NCBI GenBank assembly: GCA_001464835.1
Contig: LNDS01000027.1
Coordinates: forward strand, 1 to 64,000
Reading direction: 5' to 3'
Source: Rhizobiales bacterium Ga0077525
GTDB taxonomy: Bacteria > Pseudomonadota > Alphaproteobacteria > Rhizobiales > Xanthobacteraceae
Length of the DNA stretch: 64,000 nucleotides
Shown piece by piece: positions 44,420-52,833 of the stretch. Both the position numbers and the translations under genes were made by a program. Every line of letters begins with the position of its first letter. Position 1 is the first letter of the stretch. Under the pieces are notes generated by a model. The model was given only the letters and a program-made list of their open reading frames with translations. It was not told the DNA's origin and searched no databases.

Positions 44420-45841
44420 TTACGCCGTGCCGCCAACCGTAATCCGGTCCATGCGCAGGCTCGGCTGGCCGACGCCGACCGGCACGCCCTGGCCGTTCTT
44501 GCCGCAGGTGCCGATGCCGGGATCGAGCGCGAAGTCGTTGCCGATCATGGAAATGCGGTGCAGGTCGGTCGGCCCGTTGCCGATCAGCATCGCGCCTTTC
44601 ACCGGCGCGGTGACCTTGCCGTTTTCGATCTTGTAGGCCTCGGTGCACTGGAACACGTATTTGCCCGAGGTGATGTCGACCTGGCCGCCGCCGAAATTCA
44701 CGGCGTAGAGGCCGTTCTTCACCGAGGCGATGATTTCCGCCGGTTCGTGCTTGCCGGCGAGCATCGCGGTGTTGGTCATGCGCGGCATCGGCACATGGGC
44801 GTGGCTCTCGCGGCGGCCGTTGCCGGTCGGCTTCATGCCCATGAGACGTGCGTTCTGGCGGTCCTGCATGTAGCCGACCAGGATGCCGTCCTCGATCAGG
44901 ACGGTACGGTTGGTCGGTGTCCCTTCGTCGTCGATGGACAGCGAACCGCGGCGCGACTGCATGGTGCCGTCGTCGATAACAGTAACGCCTTTGGCCGCAA
45001 CCTGTTGGCCCATCAGGCCGGCAAAGGCGGAGGTCTTCTTGCGGTTGAAATCACCCTCAAGGCCGTGGCCGACGGCTTCATGCAACATCACCCCTGGCCA
45101 ACCAGAACCAAGCACGACATCCATTTCACCGGCCGGCGCGGCGACTGCGGTAAGATTGACCATCGCCTGACGCACGGCCTCATCGACCGCGCCCTGCCAC
45201 ATCGATGGCTCGATGAAGCGTTGATAGCCTTCGCGGCCGCCGACGCCATGGCTGCCGGATTCCTGACGGTCGCCATCGCCGGCGACGACCGAGACGTTCA
45301 ACCGCACCAGCGGACGAATGTCGCGGTAGGTCTCGCCATCGGCGCGCAGAATTTCCACCACTTGCCAGGTCGCGGCAATGCTGGCGGTCACTTGGCGCAC
45401 GCGCGGGTCTTTGGCGCGGGCATAGGCGTCGATGGTTTCGAGCAGCTTCACCTTGTCTTCGAAGGTCGGTTGGCCGAGCGGATTTTCGTCGCCGTAAAGC
45501 TTGCGGTTGGTGCGGCTCGGCGCGTCGGCATAGCTGCCGGTGTAGCCGCCCTTGACCGCGCGCACCGCTTCGGCGGCGCGTGCCAGCGCGCCTTCCGACA
45601 GGTCGGAAGCATGCGCATAGCCGACCGCTTCGTCCTTCACCGCGCGCAAGCCGAAGCCTTGCGTCGTGTCATAGGTCGCCTGCTTGAGGCGGCCATTGTC
45701 GAAGGCCAGCGCCTCTGTCTGCTTGTATTCGAGGAATAGTTCGCCGTCGTCGGCGCCCTCCAGGCCGCGCGCGATCGACTGGCGCACTTTGTTTTTGTCG
45801 AGGCCGGCGCGGTCGATCAGCGAGGAAAGGGCAGGGTCCAT
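44420..45841 (-). CDS. tldD: Metalloprotease TldD
   Basis: 473 residues. The zinc motif HEAVGHGLEGD is present (HExxxH), along with GSGWPGVMLHEA and the C-terminal GTCGKNGQGVPVGVGQPSLR. TldD works with PmbA (TldE) to degrade unfolded peptides and mature antitoxins or peptides; the partner gene is not in the window. In related genomes tldD lies close to the cox locus, which here is 7 kb away. Confidence 0.93.
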   Translation of the reverse strand: MDPALSSLIDRAGLDKNKVRQSIARGLEGADDGELFLEYKQTEALAFDNGRLKQATYDTTQGFGLRAVKDEAVGYAHASDLSEGALARAAEAVRAVKGGYTGSYADAPSRTNRKLYGDENPLGQPTFEDKVKLLETIDAYARAKDPRVRQVTASIAATWQVVEILRADGETYRDIRPLVRLNVSVVAGDGDRQESGSHGVGGREGYQRFIEPSMWQGAVDEAVRQAMVNLTAVAAPAGEMDVVLGSGWPGVMLHEAVGHGLEGDFNRKKTSAFAGLMGQQVAAKGVTVIDDGTMQSRRGSLSIDDEGTPTNRTVLIEDGILVGYMQDRQNARLMGMKPTGNGRRESHAHVPMPRMTNTAMLAGKHEPAEIIASVKNGLYAVNFGGGQVDITSGKYVFQCTEAYKIENGKVTAPVKGAMLIGNGPTDLHRISMIGNDFALDPGIGTCGKNGQGVPVGVGQPSLRMDRITVGGTA

Positions 45842-45913
45842 GGGCTCACGTCTCCGGTGGCGGTGTTCCCAACAGATAGGGACTTAGAGGCGATTTGGCG
45901 AGGGTGGCGCAAT

Positions 45914-46015
45914 AGCGTTTTCGAGCGAAGTGGGTACCGGTTCGCGTGAAGAAAACGCGTCAAAACAAGAATCTAGAGCCCGGCCTTGATTCTATCAAAG
46001 CCGGATAAGCTCTAG
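45914..46015. repeat. Two adjoining palindromes between tldD and a small membrane-protein gene
   Basis: First palindrome, 45914-45959: GCGTTTTC with GAAAACGC around a GTGGGTACCGG centre. Second, 45973-46015: CTAGAGCCCGGC with GCCGGATAAGCTCTAG, a 43-bp hairpin. Both sequence types recur in Rhizobiales. They lie in a divergent promoter region (tldD starts 45841, next gene starts 46057), so they are not simple terminators here. A degenerate relative occurs at about 131-178. Confidence 0.6.
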
Positions 46016-46056
46016 TCTCGTTATAGTGCCATTGAGCCTGCCCAAACGGACCCCCA

Positions 46057-46278
46057 ATGGACCAAAATCCGCGCCAAACCGGCAATGACGACGACCATGA
46101 AACCGAGCGCGACCGCCGCGCCACTAATATCTTCCTGGCGATTGCGGCCATTCTTGTCGTCAGCGGCGGGCTGTGGCTGGCCAATGCGATGGTCGATTCA
46201 CGCAAGGCGCAATTGTGTTTCGAATCCGGCCGGCGCAATTGCAATCCGATCGACGTGCCGCCGCGGCAACTGCCCTAA
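46057..46278 (+). CDS. Small single-helix membrane protein
   Basis: 73 residues. An acidic, charged N-terminus (RQTGNDDDHETERDRRATN) leads into one hydrophobic helix IFLAIAAILVVSGGLWLANAMV and a short tail with two cysteines (LCFESGRRNCNPIDVPPRQ). The C-terminal Cys-containing segment is probably periplasmic. The family is unknown to me; similar small proteins occur in Bradyrhizobium. The ribosome-binding site is weak. Confidence 0.65.
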   Translation: MDQNPRQTGNDDDHETERDRRATNIFLAIAAILVVSGGLWLANAMVDSRKAQLCFESGRRNCNPIDVPPRQLP

Positions 46279-46303
46279 GCTGGACCTAATTTGCAGATAC
46301 TTG

Positions 46304-46321
46304 GTGTGAATTATTTTACAC
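46304..46321. promoter_or_regulatory. Inverted repeat GTGTGAA-N4-TTTACAC upstream of the PilZ gene
   Basis: Arms match at 6 of 7 positions. It lies about 95 bp upstream of the PilZ start, in a 136-bp AT-rich gap, and looks like a regulator site. No matching regulator gene is adjacent. Confidence 0.35.
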
Positions 46322-46414
46322 AATTTGCACCGAATATTGCGGCGATGGAGCGAAAATATTTTTAATTAATTGTCGGCAGACTGCTGTTTTTAAGCGACGC
46401 GGAAGGACGCCGGA

Positions 46415-46675
46415 ATGTCAGTCGATCAACGCCAGTTTCCTCGCTCCCCGGGCGACAATCAGGCGGCCATCGTCTTCGTCAAGAAGAACGGGCAGCCGAT
46501 CATGTGCACGGTGGCGGATATTTCCGAGGGCGGCGCCGGGCTGACTTTTGTCAACATCGCCGACATTCCCGAGACGTTCTGGCTGGAAGTCAAAGGCACC
46601 AACAACCTGCGCAAATGCAAGGTGGCGTGGCGCGCCGCGCCGAATCGTATGGGCGTACAGTTCATCGATGAGTAG
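46415..46675 (+). CDS. PilZ-domain protein
   Basis: 86 residues. It begins with a PilZ-like basic entry (RQFPRSPGDNQAAIVF) and continues VADISEGGAGLTFVN (the D/NxSxxG motif) and RKCKVAWRAAPNRMGVQFID. The RxxxR motif needed for c-di-GMP is reduced to RQFPR, so nucleotide binding is possible but not certain. Convergent with the methyltransferase-fold gene; stops touch. Confidence 0.78.
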   Translation: MSVDQRQFPRSPGDNQAAIVFVKKNGQPIMCTVADISEGGAGLTFVNIADIPETFWLEVKGTNNLRKCKVAWRAAPNRMGVQFIDE

Positions 46676-47344
46676 TCAGGCGCGGGTCGCCAGCCAGATG
46701 ACATGCCGCGCGCCGGAATTGCCGTGCGCGCGCACGCGCTGTTCGTCGACGCCGAAGCCGGCCTGGCGTAGTCGTCGCGTGAAAGCCTGATCCGGCGCCG
46801 ATGACCAAACCGCCAGCACGCCACCGGCGCGTAGCGCGCGATGCGCCGCGCTCAGGCCTGTGACATTATAGAGTGCGTCGTTGGCCGGACGGCTCAAGCC
46901 ATCGGGGCCGTTATCGACGTCGAGCAGAATGGCATCATAGGTCGAGGCGCCTTTGCCGATCATCGCGCCGACATCGGTCTCGTGAATGTGCATGCGGCGG
47001 TCGCTCAGGCTGTCGCCGCAAATCTCCGCCATCGGCCCGCGCGCCCAGGCGACCACGGCCGGCACGAGTTCGGCAACGTCGATGTGCGCATCCTGCGGCA
47101 GCACGCTCAAAGCGGCGCGCAAGGTGAAGCCCATGCCGAGCCCACCGATCAGAATGCGCGGCTGCTTGCGCGCCGCGACGATGTCACAGGCCAAAGTGGC
47201 GAGCGCCTGCTCGGAACCGCTCAACCGGCTGTTCATCAATTCGTTGCCGTCGAGCTTGATGGAGAATTCGGACCCGCGCTGCATCAGCCGCAGTTCGCCG
47301 CCGCCGGGCACGCGCGTGCTGGCGATGAGCTTCCAGGGGATCAC
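46676..47344 (-). CDS. Spermidine-synthase-like (Rossmann methyltransferase-fold) protein
   Basis: 222 residues. Features are LMQRGSEFSIKLDGNELMNSR, the nucleotide motif ILIGGLGMGFTLRAAL and the acidic AILLDVDNGPDGL. This matches the short SpeE-like family rather than full spermidine synthases: it has the nucleotide motif but I do not see the full catalytic set for putrescine, so the reaction is unclear. Start ATG 47344. It follows the OYE gene on the same strand, separated by a terminator-like hairpin. Confidence 0.75.
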   Translation of the reverse strand: MIPWKLIASTRVPGGGELRLMQRGSEFSIKLDGNELMNSRLSGSEQALATLACDIVAARKQPRILIGGLGMGFTLRAALSVLPQDAHIDVAELVPAVVAWARGPMAEICGDSLSDRRMHIHETDVGAMIGKGASTYDAILLDVDNGPDGLSRPANDALYNVTGLSAAHRALRAGGVLAVWSSAPDQAFTRRLRQAGFGVDEQRVRAHGNSGARHVIWLATRA

Positions 47345-47364
47345 GGTTGGCTCGATTCAAATGC

Positions 47365-47396
47365 AAAAGGCATCCGCGCTTTATGACGCGGATGCC
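47365..47396 (-). terminator. Intrinsic terminator after the OYE gene
   Basis: A perfect 10-bp stem GGCATCCGCG with an 8-nt loop, then TTTTGC on the minus strand, 33 bp past the OYE stop. It also lies just upstream of the SpeE-like start. Confidence 0.6.
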
Positions 47397-47428
47397 CGTT
47401 TTGCGAAAGCCTTGTGGGTGGAGAGTTG

Positions 47429-48517
47429 TCAGGCCGGTTGCGCGGCCAAAGCCGGATAGTCGGTGTAGCCCTTCGCGCCCGGGGTATAGAATGTCGCCAT
47501 GTCCGGCGCATTCAGCGGCGCGCCGTCCTTCCAGCGCTGGACCAGATCCGGGTTGGCCAGGATCGGCTTGCCGAAGGCGATCAGGTCGGCTCGGCCTGCG
47601 GCGAGATCGGCTTCGGCGCGCTTGGCGTCATAGCCGCCCGAGAGGATCAGCGTCTGCTTGAACACCTTGCGGAATGTCGCCTTGATCGTGTCCGGCACCA
47701 CCGGCGCGCCCTGCGACGAGTGATCGACGAGGTGGATGTAAGCAAGGCCGAGCGCGTTCAGCTTTTCCGCGAGATAGCCGTAGTCGGATTCCATTTCCGG
47801 ATAGAGCGGCATGTCGTTGAACGCACCGAAGGGCGACAGTCTGATGCCGACCTTGTCCTTGCCGATCGCCGCGATTGTCGCTTCGGCGACTTCCAGCACG
47901 AAGCGCGCGCGGTTCTCGATCGATCCGCCATATTGGTCGGTGCGCGTGTTCGAATTCGGCCGGATGAATTGCTCGAGCAGATAGCCGTTCGCTGCGTGCA
48001 ATTCGATGCCGTCGAAGCCGGCTTTCACTGCGTTGGTCGCGGCGTTGACGTATTCGGCGGCCGTCGCCATCAGATCGGCTTCCGACATCGCTTCCGGCAC
48101 CGGATGGTCCTTCATGCCTTCGGCGTCGGTGTACATCTGGCCGGCGGCCTTGACCGCCGACGGGCCGACGACGCGCGCGCCCTTCGGCAAATTCAGTTGA
48201 TGACCGATGCGGCCGGTGTGCATGAGCTGCACGAAGATCCTGGCGCCCTTTGCGTGCACCGCGTCGGTGACCTTCTTCCAGCCGGCAACTTGTTCAACCG
48301 AGTAAATGCCGGGGATGCGCGCATAGCCCAGACCATTCGGCGACGGCGAGGTGCCTTCGCTGATAATCAGGCCCATGCCGGCGCGCTGGGCGTAATATTC
48401 CGCCATCAGGTCGTTGGGCACGTTGCCGGTGGCGCGGCTGCGTGTCAGCGGCGCCATGACCATGTGGTTTTGCAATGGCAGCTTGCCCAGGGTGGTTTTC
48501 GAAAACAGCAGCGACAT
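47429..48517 (-). CDS. Old yellow enzyme / alkene reductase (NemA-like)
   Basis: 362 residues of a FMN TIM barrel. Conserved features are VMAPLTRSRA, QLMHTGRIGH, FDGIELHAANGYLLEQFIRP, NRARFVLEVAEA and the FMN-phosphate end ADLIAFGKPILANPDLV. The family reduces activated C=C bonds of enones, nitroesters or N-ethylmaleimide with NADPH. A strong family call; physiological substrate unknown. A terminator follows on the same strand. Confidence 0.92.
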   Translation of the reverse strand: MSLLFSKTTLGKLPLQNHMVMAPLTRSRATGNVPNDLMAEYYAQRAGMGLIISEGTSPSPNGLGYARIPGIYSVEQVAGWKKVTDAVHAKGARIFVQLMHTGRIGHQLNLPKGARVVGPSAVKAAGQMYTDAEGMKDHPVPEAMSEADLMATAAEYVNAATNAVKAGFDGIELHAANGYLLEQFIRPNSNTRTDQYGGSIENRARFVLEVAEATIAAIGKDKVGIRLSPFGAFNDMPLYPEMESDYGYLAEKLNALGLAYIHLVDHSSQGAPVVPDTIKATFRKVFKQTLILSGGYDAKRAEADLAAGRADLIAFGKPILANPDLVQRWKDGAPLNAPDMATFYTPGAKGYTDYPALAAQPA

Positions 48518-48635
48518 GGATAATTCCTCAGTTCAAGGGAAGGCGATCCCTTGCAGATGGGGAACCGAAGGCCAGGCACAAGGAGTAACCACCAAGACAA
48601 TAGTCGGCATCAAAAATGTGCGCTGGTACCCTGCA

Positions 48636-49460
48636 TTATCCCTTGAGCGCTGCTTTGCTCTTTGCCGGGGCCTTGCGCGATTGTTTAGCCGCGCCGAGTT
48701 CGATCCAGACCGGCGCGTGATCGCTGGCGTTCGGTTTGCCGCGCACGTCGCGGTCGATGCCGGCGTCTTTCAGCCGCGCGGCAAGCTGCGGACTGAGCAG
48801 CAGGTGATCGAGGCGCAGCCCTGCATCGCGCGGCCAGCGGTTGCGCATGTAATGCCAGAACGTAAACATCGGCGCATCGGGATGCAGCGTGCGGATCGCG
48901 TCGGTCCAGCCTTGCTTGATCAGTCGGGCGTAAGCGGCGCGGCTCTCCGGCGCGATCAGCGCATCGTCGTCCCAGGATTTGGTCGCGTAAATGTCCAGCT
49001 CGGTCGGCGCGACATTGTAATCGCCGGCAAGAACCACCGGGATGTCCTGCGCGAGCAGCTTTTTGGCGTGCGCAGTCAGACGTTTGAACCAGGCCAGCTT
49101 GTAGTCGAATTTCGGTCCCGGCTGCGGATTGCCGTTCGGCAGATAGAGGCAGCCGACGAGAATGCCGTCGATCGCGGCCTCGATGTAGCGGCTTTGCCTG
49201 TCATTGGGATCGCCGGGCAGGGCGGTGCGCGTGACGATAGGCGCGCCGCCGCGCGACAAAATGGCGACGCCATTCCAGGTTCGCTCGCCACGCCAGACGG
49301 CGCGATAGCCGGCTTTGGCGATTTCATCGGCGGGGAACTCGGCATCGGCCGCCTTCAGTTCCTGCAAGCAGACGATGTCGGGCCTGGCGCTTTTGAGCCA
49401 CTGCAGCAAGTTCGGCAGCCGCCGGCTGATATTGTTGATGTTGAAGGTGGCGATTTTCAT
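48636..49460 (-). CDS. xthA: Exodeoxyribonuclease III / AP endonuclease
   Basis: 274 residues. The motifs are KIATFNINNIS, VCLQELKAAD, YLPNGNPQPGPKFDYKLAW, VVLAGDYNVAP and the C-terminal LRLDHLLLSPQLA and NASDHAPVW. It repairs abasic sites and 3'-blocked ends. ATG 49460 overlaps the TGA stop of the TrxR-like gene (ATGA), so translation is coupled. The C-terminal 20 residues are Lys- and Ala-rich. Confidence 0.93.
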   Translation of the reverse strand: MKIATFNINNISRRLPNLLQWLKSARPDIVCLQELKAADAEFPADEIAKAGYRAVWRGERTWNGVAILSRGGAPIVTRTALPGDPNDRQSRYIEAAIDGILVGCLYLPNGNPQPGPKFDYKLAWFKRLTAHAKKLLAQDIPVVLAGDYNVAPTELDIYATKSWDDDALIAPESRAAYARLIKQGWTDAIRTLHPDAPMFTFWHYMRNRWPRDAGLRLDHLLLSPQLAARLKDAGIDRDVRGKPNASDHAPVWIELGAAKQSRKAPAKSKAALKG

Positions 49461-50362
49461 CCGCGAAAATTATTCGGCAGGCTCTTGTGAATCGCCGTCG
49501 CGGCAATGGCGGCGTGGCCGGCGGCGACCGATAATTGGTGCAGGTCGGAGACCACGTCGCCCGCGGCATAGATGTTGGCGACCGTCGTGCGCTGCTTGTC
49601 ATCGACCACGACGCAGCCGACATCGTTGCAGCGTGCGCCGAGCGTGGTCGCCAGATCGGAGGCTACAGTGCATCCGAGGACGGGATAGAGCACGTCGAAC
49701 CGCAATCGTTCACCGCTTCGCAGTTCGACGACGATGCCGTCTTGACTTGGCCGCAGGTCGGCAGGCGGCGATGCCGCCAGGGTAATGCCCTGCGCCGCCA
49801 ATCGTTCGCGTGCGTCCGGATCGTCGGCCTCGTCGGTCGGCAGCAAGGCGACGCGGTTGCTGTAGCTGCGCATGAACACCGCTTTCGGTTCGGCGTCCTT
49901 GATCGAGCCATACACGACGATGGCTTTGTCCGTGGCTTCATAGGCATCGCACACCGGACAATAGCGAATGCTGGTCTGCGCAACGGCCTGCTGCAAACCC
50001 GGCATGTCCGGACTAATGTCGGTCAGGCCGGTGGCCAGCAAGACGCGCACCGCGGAAACGGTCTGGCCGTTGATGGTTGCCGCGTAGCCTTGATCGGCAC
50101 GCACAAGGTTCGTGGCCGTGCCGTTAAGCAGGGTCGCGCCGTATTGTTGTGCTTGGCGATTGAGTTCGCGCAACAAGTCCGGCCCGGAAATGCCTTCGGC
50201 GAAACCGGGGTAATTATGACTTTCTGGAATTTGCAGCGCCCGGCTTTCGCCGGCGTCGACCAGCAGGACTTTGCGGTGAAAGCGGCCGAGATACGTCGCT
50301 GCGGTCAGGCCGGCCGGGCCGCCGCCGATAATCAAACAATCGAAATCCTTTGCGAAATCCAT
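49457..50362 (-). CDS. Thioredoxin-reductase-like FAD/NAD(P) oxidoreductase
   Basis: 301 residues from ATG 50362. FAD motif LIIGGGPAGLTAATYLGRF; redox pair CPVC in IRYCPVCDAYE (near residue 140); C-terminal FAD motif NIYAAGDVVSDLHQLSVAAGHAA. The length and CxxC are TrxR-like, but the NADPH motif appears degenerate (VYGSIKDAEPK), so it may use another donor or substrate. The frame opens to 50734, but that overlaps the hydratase gene. Coupled to xthA downstream. Confidence 0.85.
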   Translation of the reverse strand: MDFAKDFDCLIIGGGPAGLTAATYLGRFHRKVLLVDAGESRALQIPESHNYPGFAEGISGPDLLRELNRQAQQYGATLLNGTATNLVRADQGYAATINGQTVSAVRVLLATGLTDISPDMPGLQQAVAQTSIRYCPVCDAYEATDKAIVVYGSIKDAEPKAVFMRSYSNRVALLPTDEADDPDARERLAAQGITLAASPPADLRPSQDGIVVELRSGERLRFDVLYPVLGCTVASDLATTLGARCNDVGCVVVDDKQRTTVANIYAAGDVVSDLHQLSVAAGHAAIAATAIHKSLPNNFRG

Positions 50363-50442
50363 CGCCTGTTTTTCCCATGTCAGGAAATGAACGGGGTTAA
50401 CCGTCACTGCGCCCGCAAGGTTCCACTGGCGATGAGGGACGT

Positions 50443-51150
50443 TCAGTCGCGGGCGAAATTCACCGAGACTTCGCCGATCGGATCGAGCGCATGGCCGATC
50501 TCGGTCTCGTCGGCCTCGATCGTCATCGGCGGCGTGATCGAGCCGGTGATAATCACATCGCCGGCCGACAGCTTCTCGCCGAAGGCCGACAAGGTATTGG
50601 CGACATGGGCGACGATGTCGGCAAGCTTGCCGGTCAGCGCCTCGGGATCGGTACTTGTCGTGAACACATCGCCGCGCCGGAACACGCGCGACGTCAAGCC
50701 GCTGACGCTGCCGCCGAACCTGGTATTGCCGCACAGCACGACATGACGCTGATAGACATTGCCCTCCAGAACGGCGTCGATGTTGTCCGGCGATGGCGGC
50801 GGATCGAGATCGGCAAGCTCGATGGCGGGGAGAATTTCCTTAATCGCCGCCAGCGCTGTCTCCGGCGTCGCGCCGCCGCGCAGGTCGCTCGCCATGCGCA
50901 CGCAGATTTCAGCTTCCGCCACCGGCTTGACCCAGCCGTCGAGCGACACCGTCGAGCCCGACAGCAGCAAGGCGCGCTGCATCAGGAAGCCGACGACCGG
51001 TGCTTGCAGGCCGAGCTTCTGCATCGATGCCGGCGCGCCAAGCCCGACTTTCCAGCCGAGCGGCCGCTCGCCGGCGGCGATGCGCGCGCGCCGCTTTTCA
51101 AGCTGCGCCGGCATGCCCTTCTGAATGAGCGGATGGTCCCAGGCTTTCAT
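50443..51150 (-). CDS. 2-keto-4-pentenoate hydratase-like protein
   Basis: 235 residues. The pattern LGWKVGLGAPASMQKLG, the metal-region VAEAEICVRMASDL, AIELADLDPPPSP and SAGDVIITGSITPP match the hydratase/decarboxylase (MhpD) branch of the fumarylacetoacetase superfamily. This branch takes part in meta-cleavage degradation of aromatics. No other aromatic-ring genes are in the window; a general role is inferred. The start is 43 bp from the upstream cupin stop. Confidence 0.8.
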   Translation of the reverse strand: MKAWDHPLIQKGMPAQLEKRRARIAAGERPLGWKVGLGAPASMQKLGLQAPVVGFLMQRALLLSGSTVSLDGWVKPVAEAEICVRMASDLRGGATPETALAAIKEILPAIELADLDPPPSPDNIDAVLEGNVYQRHVVLCGNTRFGGSVSGLTSRVFRRGDVFTTSTDPEALTGKLADIVAHVANTLSAFGEKLSAGDVIITGSITPPMTIEADETEIGHALDPIGEVSVNFARD

Positions 51151-51193
51151 GGATGTCGCTTTCTATTGTCGGTACGCGAGAGACGGCGAAACG

Positions 51194-51682
51194 CTATTTA
51201 TGACTCTCGGGGTGCACTTCGTAACCCGAATCTTCGATCGTGCCGGCGCCCATCCAGCCCCAGACCAGCACGACATCGTCGTTCGACGTGTTGTTGAAGC
51301 CATGCCAGCATCCGCGCGGCGAAAACACCACATCGCCTTCGACCGAGGGCGTGTCGCCGCGGTTGGTGTAGATCATGCCCGAGCCCTTGAGCACGATGAA
51401 GAACTCGTCGCAATTGCGATGGCGGTGGTTTTCGTGGCGCGCGCCGGGCTTGAGCACGGTCCAGCCGACGACGTGGTCGGCGTTGGCGGTTTTCTTGTCG
51501 ATCAGGAATTGCACCTGCATATCGACCCAGCCGTCGTTCCGCTTGAGGCCTTCGACCTTGGGCACGTCCTTCAGGTTGGTGCGGAACATCACTGGCGACG
51601 GCTTGTCCTCGTTGAGGATGTCCTTGGCGCCCTTCACAGCTTTGCCCAAGGCGCGTCCGAATCTTTCAGCCGGTGATGTCAC
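51194..51682 (-). CDS. Cupin-domain protein
   Basis: 162 residues from GTG 51682, which has GGGAG 8 bp upstream. The cupin core is GARHENHRHRNCDEFFIVLKGSG and GDVVFSPRGCWHGFNNTSND, keeping the histidines and glutamate that bind a metal. The first 45 residues are a charged extension. Catalytic role unknown; members of this shape include dioxygenases and isomerases. Part of a chain of closely spaced minus-strand genes. Confidence 0.78.
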   Translation of the reverse strand: MTSPAERFGRALGKAVKGAKDILNEDKPSPVMFRTNLKDVPKVEGLKRNDGWVDMQVQFLIDKKTANADHVVGWTVLKPGARHENHRHRNCDEFFIVLKGSGMIYTNRGDTPSVEGDVVFSPRGCWHGFNNTSNDDVVLVWGWMGAGTIEDSGYEVHPESHK

Positions 51683-51723
51683 GTCGATGCTCCCGGGACG
51701 TTGATTGATAGGTTTGCTTCAGC

Positions 51724-52272
51724 CTACAGTTTTCTGAAGCGTCCATCGATATCTTTCACGCACCTGTCCCACGGCAGCACCAGGCCGTTCATGGCGACAT
51801 AAACGCCGGGCGGCGCGCTCAGCGCTGCGCCGACGGCCAGGCCGAGATTGAAGTCGGTGTCGGAGTCGCGCAGCACCGCCGGCTGCGCCGCGCCGGTCAG
51901 CACGACTGTCTTGTCGAGTTGGCGCGCGGCAATCGCCTGCGCCGTGCTTGGGCCTTTCGCAAGCTTGCCGCTGGCCGGGTCGATGCGCTGCGTCATCGTG
52001 TCGGTGCCGTGCGTGACGACGATACGGTTTTGTTCGGCGGAGGCGCAGCGCGCCGCGATGATCTCGCGCTGCGCGTCGGTGATCTTGGTCGAATCCTCGG
52101 CGAACAACCATTCGCAGGCGAACGCATCGTGGTCCATGCGCGCGCGCTTGAGAATGTCGGTCACCGCCGATTCCTGTCCCGGCGGGAAAGTGAACTCGGT
52201 CACCCACTGGCCTTCAGGATAGCGCTTGTCGAAGGTGCCGCCGGTGGTGAGGATCAGAAGGTCTTTCGCCAT
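51724..52272 (-). CDS. Short asparaginase-like (N-terminal domain only) protein
   Basis: 182 residues. The asparaginase motifs are present: LTTGGTFDKRY (residues 9-18) with the first active-site threonine, and VTHGTDTM (near residues 87-93). The length covers only the N-terminal domain of a usual 330-residue enzyme, so it may work as an oligomer, hydrolyse a different amide, or be inactive. There is no sign of a broken second half downstream; the cupin gene starts 41 bp on. IalB is 12 bp upstream. Confidence 0.8.
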   Translation of the reverse strand: MAKDLLILTTGGTFDKRYPEGQWVTEFTFPPGQESAVTDILKRARMDHDAFACEWLFAEDSTKITDAQREIIAARCASAEQNRIVVTHGTDTMTQRIDPASGKLAKGPSTAQAIAARQLDKTVVLTGAAQPAVLRDSDTDFNLGLAVGAALSAPPGVYVAMNGLVLPWDRCVKDIDGRFRKL

Positions 52273-52284
52273 GCGGCGTTTTGC

Positions 52285-52833
52285 CTAAGGCAGTTTGTCG
52301 TAGCCCTCGCCGAAGCCGGCCAGGCTCATTGGGAAGCCGATGCCTTCTTCCGGCGTCTGGAAGATGATGAAGGTCGAGGTCTTGCCGCTGCGCAATTTCT
52401 TGATCAGGTCGTCGTCCATGACCACTTCGGCAATGCAGCCATTCGGCAGGCAGCGCACGAAGCCGGCGCGGCCGACATCGGCATTGTCGATCTTGAGGCC
52501 GAGGCCGGACGGTAGCAGCACACCGAGCGGAGCAACCACACGCATCAACTTGCTCTTCTGATCGGCGGTTTTCAGCACGATGACGGTCAGGCCGATATTG
52601 GCGCGGTCTTCCGCGGTGACGCTTTGAATGAGCGCGCATTGCTCGGCCTTGGCGCCCGGCGGCGTATCGCAGCGGATCTGCCAGTCCTTGTGCACCGATT
52701 TGACCGCGCCTTGGGCCAGCGCCCGGTCGCTAGTGCCGATCAGGAGAGCCGCCGTTACCGCAACCGCCAAGGGCAGCGCGGCGGGCGCGCCGGCGCGCCG
52801 GAATGCCTGCCATGCGTGCTGGAAAATGCCCAT
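52285..52833 (-). CDS. Invasion-associated locus B (IalB) family exported protein
   Basis: 182 residues. A signal peptide (LAVAVTAALLIGTSDRALAQ) is followed by KSVHKDWQIRCDTPPGAKAEQCALIQSV and LGVLLPSGLGLKIDN, with cysteines at RCLPNGCIAEV: the IalB pattern first seen in Bartonella. Periplasmic; function outside Bartonella is unknown. It is the first gene of the minus-strand chain and divergent from coxB across 469 bp. Confidence 0.85.
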   Translation of the reverse strand: MGIFQHAWQAFRRAGAPAALPLAVAVTAALLIGTSDRALAQGAVKSVHKDWQIRCDTPPGAKAEQCALIQSVTAEDRANIGLTVIVLKTADQKSKLMRVVAPLGVLLPSGLGLKIDNADVGRAGFVRCLPNGCIAEVVMDDDLIKKLRSGKTSTFIIFQTPEEGIGFPMSLAGFGEGYDKLP

